A stretch of DNA of 6,208 nt from Microbacteriaceae bacterium (GCA_025464125.1 JAODLU010000243.1:1-6208); one strand, 5' to 3'. Numbered from the stretch's first letter, positions 1 to 5,041 are shown. The notes: generated by a model not told the origin, from the sequence alone. Translations and numbers: made by a program.

Positions 1-558
1 GCTGATCGTGAAGGTCGTTCGTCAGCCCAGAAGGAACGCATAGCCAGGGCCGCGCTCGACGAGCTTCCCGACGGTGGCTCGATCATCCTCGATGCAGGCA
101 CCACGACCGTTCGCCTCGCCGAACTACTGCCACTCGATCGCGAACTCACCGTGGTGACGCACTCCATCCCGGTCGCGCACGTTCTCATCGCCAGGCCGAA
201 CATCAGCCTTCACCTCCTCGGAGGCGTAGTGCGACCCCGCACACTCGCGGCTGTTGGCGAGTGGACCCGCGCCCAGGTGAAAGAAATGTTCGTGGATGTC
301 GCATTCATGGGCACGAACGGCATCAGCGTCGAGCGTGGTCTCACCACACCTGACATGGCCGAGGCGAGCGTCAAGCGCGCGCTGATCGCCGCGTCCCGTC
401 GAACAGTAGTGCTGGCCGACCACACGAAGTTCGGCCGCGAGGAGTTCGCGCTGGTCGCGCCGCTCAGCCTGATCGACACCGTGATCACCGATCTCGAACT
501 CGATGTCGAGCTCGCGGAAGACGTGGAGAACGCCGGGCCGAGGATGGTGATCGTGTGA
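1..558 (+). CDS. DeoR-family transcriptional regulator, C-terminal sensor domain (5' end cut by window)
   Basis: The reading frame is open from base 1 to a TGA at 556-558 and gives 185 residues. DeoR regulators are usually about 250 residues, so roughly 65 residues, including the N-terminal helix-turn-helix, lie outside the window. What remains is the DeoRC sugar-phosphate-sensing domain. Visible motifs, numbered from the window edge, are DAGTTT (31-36), LLGG (72-75), MGTNGIS (103-109), GLTTPD (113-118) with the following E121 and K125, and ADHTKFG (139-145). Proteins of this type are usually repressors released by a phosphorylated sugar. The 4-base overlap with the kinase gene suggests one transcript and translational coupling. 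By position it corresponds to FruR of actinobacterial fructose PTS loci. The effector cannot be read from the sequence; a ketose or hexitol phosphate is the inference. The operator should lie upstream, outside the window. Family call is very sure, effector unsure. Confidence 0.95.
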   Translation, partial: ADREGRSSAQKERIARAALDELPDGGSIILDAGTTTVRLAELLPLDRELTVVTHSIPVAHVLIARPNISLHLLGGVVRPRTLAAVGEWTRAQVKEMFVDVAFMGTNGISVERGLTTPDMAEASVKRALIAASRRTVVLADHTKFGREEFALVAPLSLIDTVITDLELDVELAEDVENAGPRMVIV

Positions 559-1508
559 TCATCACTGTCACGCTCAATCCGAGCCTCGATCGCACCGTCG
601 AGGTCGACTTCCTGGCACGAGGCTCGGTGTTGCGCACGTCTGAGCCGAGCCTTGAGCCCGGCGGCAAAGGCGTGAACGTGAGTCGCGCGCTCAACGCCAA
701 CGGCACCAGGAGCATCGCGGTGCTGCCGGTGGGCGGCGCTGAGGGTGACGAACTGGCCGGACTGCTGGCGACATCCGGCGTCTCCGCACGATATGTGCCG
801 GTCAGCGGCCGTACCCGCTCAAATCTCACAGTTGTCGAGCCTGACGGCATCGTCACGAAACTGAACGAACCCGGCTCGGCGCTCTCAGCCGACGATCTTG
901 CCGCGCTGACCTCTGTGCTCTGCGGAGTCGTCTCCTCTGGCGACTGGGTCGTCGTCTCGGGCAGCATGCCTCCGGCATTCAGCATCAGCGACTACGAGAA
1001 ATTGCTGGCTAGCGTTACAACGCTCGGTGCATATCTCGCCATTGACACGAGCGGCGATGCGCTCGTTGCCTCGCTCGCCGCTCGTCCGCGCCTGATCAAG
1101 CCGAACCGCGCGGAGCTCTGCGAGGTTGTCGGCCACCCGGTCGACTCCATCTCGGATGTGATCACGTCAGCTGAAGAGTTGCGCAATCGTGGAGCGGAGC
1201 GCGTGCTGGTCAGCCTCGGCGCGGACGGCGCAGTACTCGTCAGCGAGTTCGGGGTGATCGTCGGGGAGTCGTCAGTGCCGGTTCCGCGAAGCACCGTCGG
1301 TGCCGGCGACTGTTTCCTTGCAGGTTTTCTTTCCAGGTTCTCGGTCGATGAGGCCGACGAATCGGCAGCCATGCTCGAGGCGCTCGCCTGGGGCGCGGCG
1401 GCAGCAGGTCTTCCTGGCACGACCGTGCCAGGACCAGGCGATCTCGCCTACTCACACGTCCAGCTGGTGTGGCAACCAGACCTGGATCGGCCCCTCGTGG
1501 CCACGTAA
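555..1508 (+). CDS. pfkB: PfkB-family hexose-phosphate kinase (1-phosphofructokinase / tagatose-6-phosphate kinase branch)
   Basis: This 317-residue protein, a normal length for FruK/LacC-type kinases, should phosphorylate a ketohexose monophosphate to the bisphosphate with ATP in the cytoplasm. It opens with the TLNPSLD motif (6-12) and has the glycine-rich substrate-side motif PGGKGVN (35-41), GRTRSN (85-90), TKLNEPG (101-107), GSMPP (136-140), IKPNRAEL (181-188), SLGADGAV (220-227) and the ATP-binding/catalytic motif STVGAGD (246-252), where Asp252 is the expected catalytic base. Cys253 stands where many relatives have Ser. The GTG start at 555 overlaps the regulator's stop (GTGA) and puts the conserved first beta strand at the N-terminus, so it is preferred; a GAGG lies 11 bases upstream. 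The motifs favour 1-phosphofructokinase, but fructose-6-phosphate or tagatose-6-phosphate as substrate cannot be excluded. The neighbouring polyol PTS and dehydrogenase suggest it handles the ketose phosphate they produce. Confidence 0.93.
   Translation: MIITVTLNPSLDRTVEVDFLARGSVLRTSEPSLEPGGKGVNVSRALNANGTRSIAVLPVGGAEGDELAGLLATSGVSARYVPVSGRTRSNLTVVEPDGIVTKLNEPGSALSADDLAALTSVLCGVVSSGDWVVVSGSMPPAFSISDYEKLLASVTTLGAYLAIDTSGDALVASLAARPRLIKPNRAELCEVVGHPVDSISDVITSAEELRNRGAERVLVSLGADGAVLVSEFGVIVGESSVPVPRSTVGAGDCFLAGFLSRFSVDEADESAAMLEALAWGAAAAGLPGTTVPGPGDLAYSHVQLVWQPDLDRPLVAT
1412..1433 (+). repeat. Inverted repeat near the 3' end of the kinase gene
   Basis: Bases 1412-1421 and 1424-1433 are perfect reverse complements (TCCTGGCACG and CGTGCCAGGA), separated by AC. 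As RNA this would fold as a GC-rich stem of about 9 pairs closed by a small loop, some 75 bases before the kinase stop codon. No T-run follows, so it is not a standard intrinsic terminator. It may only reflect codon choice over the Leu-Pro-Gly-Thr-Thr-Val-Pro-Gly segment. Confidence 0.5.
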
Positions 1509-1559
1509 CATCGCCGTTTACCAACCCCAAACCCATCGGTTCAGTCCTATGACAGTACG

Positions 1560-1565
1560 AAGGAG
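1560..1565 (+). promoter_or_regulatory. Ribosome binding site of the IIC gene
   Basis: AAGGAG is followed by 11 bases and then the ATG at 1577, a rather long spacing. The 68-base gap between kinase and IIC (1509-1576) shows no convincing promoter, terminator or operator to me. It does contain GTAC copies flanking the ribosome site (1556-1559 and 1565-1568), which could form only a very weak stem. Confidence 0.7.
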
Positions 1566-1576
1566 TACCAACAGAA

Positions 1577-2818
1577 ATGTCTGATTACACACCAGTGGCC
1601 GCCGGTTCCGGCGCCCGAGCCAGGGTGCAGCGCTTCGGCGCGTTCCTGGCAGGAATGGTCATGCCGAACCTGGGCGCGTTCATTGCCTTCGGCCTGATCA
1701 CCGCCCTGTTTATTCCCACAGGGTGGATCAACACCATCGCCGGCACTACTGCGCATCCCCTCCCGATCACCACCCAGATCGGCACCCTCGTCGGACCGCT
1801 GATCAGCATCCTGATCCCTCTGCTCATCGGGTACACCGGTGGAAAGATGGTCCATGGAACCCGCGGTGCTGTTGTCGGCTCCGTCGCGACCCTTGGAGCG
1901 ATGCTGGCTCCAGTCGCGCTCGGGCTCGTCGGCGTCGGCCTCAATGGCGCTGACCCGATCGTCTTCAAGACCATCGCGGACATCCAGCCGAACATCCTTG
2001 GTGCGTTCATCCTCGGCCCGCTGACTGCTTTGATCCTCAGGTTCTGGGACAACTTCATCGAGGGCAAGGTCAAGGGCGGCTTTGAAATGCTCGTCGATAA
2101 CTTCTCGGCAGGCATCATCGGCGGCATCTTCGCGGTCTTTGGTATCTACATCGTTGGCCCGATCACGTTCTGGATCGCGCAGGGTCTCGGCCAGCTGGTG
2201 AACTTCCTGGTCAACATCCACCTGCTCCCCATCGTGTCCATCGTTGTCGAACCGGCCAAGGTGCTCTTCCTGAACAACGCCCTGAACCATGGCGTCTTCA
2301 CGCCGCTCGGGTCTGAGCAGGCGCTTGCGACAGGTAAGTCGATCCTCTTCATGATCGAATCGAACCCCGGCCCCGGCCTCGGTATCCTGACCGCGATGCT
2401 GCTATTCGGGCCGCGCGCAATCCGTCCGACAGTTCCGGCGGCCATGGTCGTGCACTTCCTCGGTGGTATCCACGAGATCTATTTCCCGTACGTGCTCATG
2501 AAGCCGATTCTCGTTGTCGCAGCGATCATCGGTGGAGCTGCTGGTGTGTTGTGGGAGTCGATCTTCAACCTGGGTCTCGTTGGCCCGGCTTCGCCAGGAA
2601 GCATTTTCGCCTGGGCCCTCGAATCGCCACCGAGCAACATCGTGTTGAACCTCATAGGCATCTTCATAGCTGCCGGCGTGACCTTCGTCATCGGTGCGCT
2701 TCTGCTCGGCTTCGGTCGGAGGGAGTCTGCGGTCGATGCTTCGATCGATCTCGAAGCAGCCCGTGAGCAGAGCGCGCAGAATAAGAAGGCTGGCAAGACA
2801 CCGGCTACCGCTTCCTGA
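1577..2818 (+). CDS. mtlA: PTS mannitol-type (Fru-Mtl family) permease subunit IIC
   Basis: This 413-residue integral membrane protein is the sugar-translocating IIC of a mannitol-type PTS. It is rich in hydrophobic segments and follows the known MtlA IIC pattern closely: MVMPNLGAFIAFG (28-40), ALFIPTGW (43-50), LLIGYTGGK (82-90), GFEMLVDNFSAGIIGG (168-183), VEPAKVLFLNNALNHG (224-239), SNPGPGLG (262-269), GGIHEIYFPYVLM (296-308) and PASPGSI (337-343). His238 and Glu300 match the conserved His195 and Glu257 of E. coli MtlA. Compared with E. coli and Bacillus MtlA recalled from memory, it carries about 12 extra residues at 51-70 and about 23 extra at 108-140, the latter replacing the usual GADMPMF-type stretch. 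It ends in a charged tail (381-413) resembling the IIC-IIB linker of fused MtlA, but IIB and IIA are separate genes here. The family is certain; mannitol itself as substrate is only likely. Confidence 0.95.
   Translation: MSDYTPVAAGSGARARVQRFGAFLAGMVMPNLGAFIAFGLITALFIPTGWINTIAGTTAHPLPITTQIGTLVGPLISILIPLLIGYTGGKMVHGTRGAVVGSVATLGAMLAPVALGLVGVGLNGADPIVFKTIADIQPNILGAFILGPLTALILRFWDNFIEGKVKGGFEMLVDNFSAGIIGGIFAVFGIYIVGPITFWIAQGLGQLVNFLVNIHLLPIVSIVVEPAKVLFLNNALNHGVFTPLGSEQALATGKSILFMIESNPGPGLGILTAMLLFGPRAIRPTVPAAMVVHFLGGIHEIYFPYVLMKPILVVAAIIGGAAGVLWESIFNLGLVGPASPGSIFAWALESPPSNIVLNLIGIFIAAGVTFVIGALLLGFGRRESAVDASIDLEAAREQSAQNKKAGKTPATAS
2737..2758 (+). repeat. Inverted repeat in the 3' part of the IIC gene
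   Basis: TGCTTCGA (2737-2744) and TCGAAGCA (2751-2758) are perfect reverse complements around a 6-base loop. The repeat lies in the part encoding the IIC linker-like tail, about 60 bases before its stop codon. It has no T-run and no clear function; it may be a chance fold or an mRNA structure between IIC and IIB. Confidence 0.4.
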
Positions 2819-2837
2819 GCACCGCTTCAATCCAACT

Positions 2838-2843
2838 AAGGAG
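2838..2843 (+). promoter_or_regulatory. Ribosome binding site of the IIB gene
   Basis: AAGGAG lies 7 bases before the ATG at 2851, an ideal arrangement. It supports independent translation of IIB and so a true split from IIC, not a frameshifted fusion. The 32-base gap 2819-2850 holds nothing else visible. Confidence 0.85.
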
Positions 2844-2850
2844 TAGAACC

Positions 2851-3159
2851 ATGACCACCATTGAGGGATCAAGCATTAAAAAGCTGATCGTTGCGTGTGA
2901 CGCGGGAATGGGCAGCAGCGTCATGCTGGCCAGTTCGCTGAAGAAGCAACTCGGCAAGCACGGGGTGACTGTCGAGCATTCGGCTGTCGCCGAGATCCCG
3001 GGCGACGCCGACCTGGTGTTCACCCAGACCGGTCTGGCGGATCGTGCCCGCCAGACCGTTCCGGAGGTTCCGGTTGTGCCGTTCCAGCTGTTCCTCGGCG
3101 ATCCTGCCGTGGCAAAGATCGTCAAGGCGATCCAAAACGGCGAATCGTTCGAGGTCTGA
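2851..3159 (+). CDS. PTS mannitol-type subunit IIB (stand-alone)
   Basis: This cytoplasmic 102-residue protein is a single IIB domain that takes phosphate from IIA and gives it to the incoming polyol at IIC. The active-site loop is VACDAGMGSS (14-23) with the phosphocysteine at Cys16, identical to the loop in mannitol IIB domains. Further agreement with MtlA IIB is seen in the AEIPGDADLVFT stretch (47-58) followed by a Thr-Gly-Leu-Ala-Asp-Arg-Ala segment, and in the VVPFQLFLGD segment (74-83). Its length is that of one IIB domain. It sits 32 bases after IIC and 2 bases before IIA. In E. coli MtlA this domain is fused between IIC and IIA, and in Bacillus MtlA to the end of IIC. The gene contains an unusual inverted-repeat cluster listed separately. 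Confidence 0.94.
   Translation: MTTIEGSSIKKLIVACDAGMGSSVMLASSLKKQLGKHGVTVEHSAVAEIPGDADLVFTQTGLADRARQTVPEVPVVPFQLFLGDPAVAKIVKAIQNGESFEV
3024..3073 (+). repeat. Palindrome and inverted-repeat cluster inside the IIB gene
   Basis: Bases 3024-3037 form a perfect 14-base palindrome, CCAGACC joined to GGTCTGG. The right half also begins a longer perfect inverted repeat: 3030-3040 (CGGTCTGGCGG) pairs with 3048-3058 (CCGCCAGACCG) across a 7-base loop, giving 11 base pairs. CCAGACC therefore occurs on both sides of GGTCTGG, so the middle arm has two possible partners. GTTCCGG is then repeated at 3058-3064 and 3067-3073, with a short inverted repeat inside 3061-3073. No T-run follows, so it is not a normal terminator. 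Confidence 0.7.
3151..3154 (+). promoter_or_regulatory. Ribosome binding site of the IIA gene, inside the end of IIB
   Basis: GAGG in the last codons of IIB lies 7 bases before the ATG at 3162. Because the IIB stop and IIA start are separated by only 2 bases, translation of the two is probably coupled. Confidence 0.6.
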
Positions 3160-3161
3160 TC

Positions 3162-3629
3162 ATGAGTGACGACACCGCACCTGCCCTGACCGCTCTCATC
3201 GCCGAGAAGTCGATCCGTCTCACAGAGACGGCCACAGACAAATTCGACGCGATCAGGCAGGTCGGTGCCGCTCTCCTCGAGGCCGGAGCCATCGATGCTT
3301 CATACATCGATGCCATGATCACCCGTGAGAACACTGTCTCGACCTATGTCGGCGAGGGAGTGTCCATTCCCCACGGAACGCTCGCTGGCAAAGAGTCCGT
3401 GAAAAACGACGCCCTGGCGGTCCTTCGGTTCCCTGACGGCATCGACTGGGATGGCAACGAGGTGTTCGTCTGTGTTGGCATCGCAGCCCGTGGCAACGGG
3501 CACATCGCTTTGCTCTCACAGCTTGCGACCGTGCTGATGGATCCAGCCAAGGCTGAGGCGCTGCGCGCTGCCACCACCTCTGCCGAGGTCTACGAGCTGC
3601 TGAAGCCTGACCCGGAACAAGAAGAGTAG
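3162..3629 (+). CDS. mtlF: PTS mannitol/fructose-type subunit IIA (stand-alone)
   Basis: This cytoplasmic 155-residue protein is the first sugar-specific phosphocarrier, accepting phosphate from HPr and passing it to IIB. The active-site motif is VSIPHGT (67-73) with His71 as the phosphorylated residue. Arg55 lies exactly 16 residues before it, the spacing of Arg49 and His65 in mannitol IIA. A second histidine, His114 in GNGHIALL (111-118), matches the conserved His111 there. The IGIA-like GIAARG segment (106-111) and the LSQLATVL core helix (118-125) fit the same PTS EIIA type-2 family. Length is one domain plus a short acidic C-terminus. The ATG at 3162 is chosen because the GAGG upstream is well spaced and the N-terminal helix is kept. 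Stand-alone mannitol IIA is called MtlF in Bacillus and Staphylococcus relatives; substrate is assigned through the neighbouring IIC. Confidence 0.94.
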   Translation: MSDDTAPALTALIAEKSIRLTETATDKFDAIRQVGAALLEAGAIDASYIDAMITRENTVSTYVGEGVSIPHGTLAGKESVKNDALAVLRFPDGIDWDGNEVFVCVGIAARGNGHIALLSQLATVLMDPAKAEALRAATTSAEVYELLKPDPEQEE

Positions 3630-3634
3630 ACCGG

Positions 3635-4675
3635 GTGAAGGTTGCAAAATTCTATGCCCCTGGTGACATCCGCCTCGAGGACGTGGCCGAGCCGCGCGTC
3701 TCGGTCGGTGAAGTTAAGATCCGGGTGCGCAACTGTTCGACCTGTGGCACCGACGTCAAGATTTCCCGCTCCGGGCACCCGAACATGACCCCTCCGCAGG
3801 TGATGGGGCATGAGATCGCGGGCGAGATCACGGATATCGGCGGTGGTGTCAACGGCTGGGCAGTCGGAGATCGCGTGCAGGTGATCGCGGCGATCCCTGA
3901 TGGCACCTGCCCGGACTGCCTGGCAGGCAAGCTCAGTGTTTGCCCTAACCAGGTGTCGATGGGTTACCAGTTCGCCGGCGGTTTCGCCGAATTCATGATC
4001 GTGCCGCGCGAAGTGCTGCGCGTCGATGGCCTCAACCGTATTCCGGAGGGCTTGAGTTTCGCAGAGGCATCCCTTGCGGAACCACTCGCGTGCGTGCTCA
4101 ACGGGCAGGAACTGGCGCGTGTCGGTGAGGGCGACGTCGTGGTCGTAGTCGGGTCAGGGCCTATCGGCTGCCTGCATGTGCTGCTCGCCCGCGCGCGCGG
4201 CGCGTCCAAGATCATCCTCGTCGACATCAACACCGAACGCCTGGCCGAGGCGGCAGCAATCGTGAAGCCGAATGTGACCATCGCCTCCGCCATGACCGAT
4301 GCAGTACAGGCAGTGCTCGACGCAACCGGCGGCAGGGGAGCGGATGTCGTGATCACTGCGGCAGCGTCAGCCACGGCCCAGGAGCAGGGCCTTCGCATGC
4401 TGGCTCGCCAGGGACGACTGAGCCTCTTCGGCGGCCTCGCGAAGGACTCTCCGAACATCACCGTGGATTCGAATCTCGTTCACTACCGCGAGTTGACCAT
4501 TGTCGGCGTCAATGGATCGAGCCCTGCCCAGAACAAACGGGCCCTGCAGCTGATCGCATCGGGTGCGGTGCCCGTGCACGACCTGATCACCCACCGGATG
4601 CCCCTCGGCGATGTTCTCGAAGCCATCGAAATAGTGGCGCGGGGCGAAGCCATCAAAGTCACTATCGAGCCGTAA
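3635..4675 (+). CDS. Zinc-dependent medium-chain dehydrogenase, probable polyol-phosphate dehydrogenase
   Basis: This 346-residue enzyme has the typical length and order of the sorbitol/galactitol-1-phosphate dehydrogenase group of the MDR superfamily. Catalytic zinc ligands are visible as Cys37 (CGTD 37-40), His59-Glu60 (GHE 58-60) and Glu149 (AEPLAC 148-153). The structural zinc lobe shows Cys92, Cys95 and Cys103 with the usual spacing, but the first ligand position is Asp89 instead of Cys. The Rossmann motif is VVGSGPIG (171-178), and Asp197 at the end of the next strand points to NAD(+) over NADP(+). The gene starts with GTG 5 bases after the IIA stop; the start is placed at the conserved first strand, with a purine-rich GAAGAG 8 bases upstream. 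Its place after the permease suggests that it oxidises the imported polyol phosphate to a ketose phosphate. MtlD, the usual mannitol-1-phosphate dehydrogenase, belongs to a different family. Exact substrate unknown; D-arabitol phosphate or galactitol phosphate are alternatives. Confidence 0.9.
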   Translation: MKVAKFYAPGDIRLEDVAEPRVSVGEVKIRVRNCSTCGTDVKISRSGHPNMTPPQVMGHEIAGEITDIGGGVNGWAVGDRVQVIAAIPDGTCPDCLAGKLSVCPNQVSMGYQFAGGFAEFMIVPREVLRVDGLNRIPEGLSFAEASLAEPLACVLNGQELARVGEGDVVVVVGSGPIGCLHVLLARARGASKIILVDINTERLAEAAAIVKPNVTIASAMTDAVQAVLDATGGRGADVVITAAASATAQEQGLRMLARQGRLSLFGGLAKDSPNITVDSNLVHYRELTIVGVNGSSPAQNKRALQLIASGAVPVHDLITHRMPLGDVLEAIEIVARGEAIKVTIEP

Positions 4676-4678
4676 GAC

Positions 4679-4702
4679 CGCACATCCGTACAGTCGCACA
4701 TC
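4679..4702 (+). repeat. 8-base direct repeat in the dehydrogenase-HPr gap
   Basis: CGCACATC occurs at 4679-4686 and 4695-4702, 16 bases from start to start. It lies in the 68-base gap 4676-4743, where I see no terminator hairpin and no convincing promoter. It could be a weak protein-binding site, but chance is a fair explanation. Confidence 0.3.
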
Positions 4703-4731
4703 ACAAACCTCAGTAAAGTCCCAAGAAAACC

Positions 4732-4737
4732 AAGGAG
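4732..4737 (+). promoter_or_regulatory. Ribosome binding site of the HPr gene
   Basis: AAGGAG stands 6 bases before the ATG at 4744, a strong site consistent with high expression of a general phosphocarrier. Confidence 0.85.
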
Positions 4738-4743
4738 CAGATC

Positions 4744-5013
4744 ATGCCAGAACGTACAGTCACCGTAGCCTCGAGCGTCGGCCTCCATGCCCGCCCGGCC
4801 TCGCTCTTCAGCCAGGCTGCAGCCAAAGCGGGCGTGCCAGTGACCCTCACCAACGCAGCAGGCAAAAGCGTCAACGCGGCGAGCATCCTGGGCGTGCTGT
4901 CCCTCGGGATCGGCCACGGCGAAGAGGTCGTGCTGAAGGCAGAGGGCTCAGATGCAGAGACCGCGCTCGACAGCCTTGCAGAGTTGCTGGCCACCGATCT
5001 CGACAAGGACTAG
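4744..5013 (+). CDS. ptsH: PTS phosphocarrier protein HPr
   Basis: This small cytoplasmic protein of 89 residues has the standard length for HPr and carries phosphate from enzyme I to IIA. The active-site motif GLHARPA (13-19) gives His15 as the phosphorylated residue and Arg17 as its partner. The second signature runs through GKSVNAASILGVLSLGI (40-56), where Ser47 aligns with the regulatory Ser46 of Bacillus HPr. It follows the dehydrogenase after 68 bases without a visible terminator and has a strong ribosome site, so it is probably the last gene of the PTS operon. HPr at the end of a DeoR-kinase-permease group is the arrangement of the actinobacterial fructose PTS locus. Enzyme I is not in the window; it may lie just upstream of the regulator. 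Confidence 0.97.
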   Translation: MPERTVTVASSVGLHARPASLFSQAAAKAGVPVTLTNAAGKSVNAASILGVLSLGIGHGEEVVLKAEGSDAETALDSLAELLATDLDKD

Positions 5014-5029
5014 CTGTCGACCATCGGCC

Positions 5030-5035
5030 TAGGCT
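5030..5035 (+). promoter_or_regulatory. Putative -10 element of a leaderless promoter for the DUF885 gene
   Basis: TAGGCT fits the actinobacterial -10 pattern TANNNT and ends exactly 6 bases before the A of the ATG at 5042. This is the geometry expected when transcription starts at the start codon. No Shine-Dalgarno sequence precedes that ATG, which fits leaderless translation. No good -35 is seen at the usual distance (GGACTA at 5007-5012). Confidence 0.5.
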
Positions 5036-5041
5036 GGTGTG

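Noticed and set aside
1547..2290. 247-codon open frame on the minus strand opposite the IIC gene
   Set aside because: Its product is very rich in Asp, Glu, Arg and Gln, as expected for the complement of a hydrophobic membrane-protein gene in GC-rich DNA; it shows no domain and lies opposite a clearly conserved gene.
2816..2853. IIC/IIB split as a sequencing frameshift in a fused IICB gene
   Set aside because: There is a stop, a 32-base gap with an AAGGAG site at ideal spacing and a clean ATG; one base change would not restore a fusion.
3290..3312. Two CATCGATG palindromes 15 bases apart in the IIA gene, able to form an 8-pair stem
   Set aside because: The repeats encode the similar Ala-Ile-Asp-Ala and Tyr-Ile-Asp-Ala segments; self-palindromic 8-mers of this type are common in such DNA and no regulatory context is seen.
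4190..4204. Alternating CG run, a possible Z-DNA-like tract
   Set aside because: Only about 15 bases, interrupted by a G, and explained by Ala-Arg-Ala-Arg-Gly-Ala codons in a GC-rich gene.
5022..5038. GCCTAGGC-centred palindrome between HPr and DUF885 as a terminator
   Set aside because: The arms are only three pairs with almost no loop and there is no T-run; it cannot form a stable terminator hairpin. The TAGGCT within it is better explained as a -10 element.
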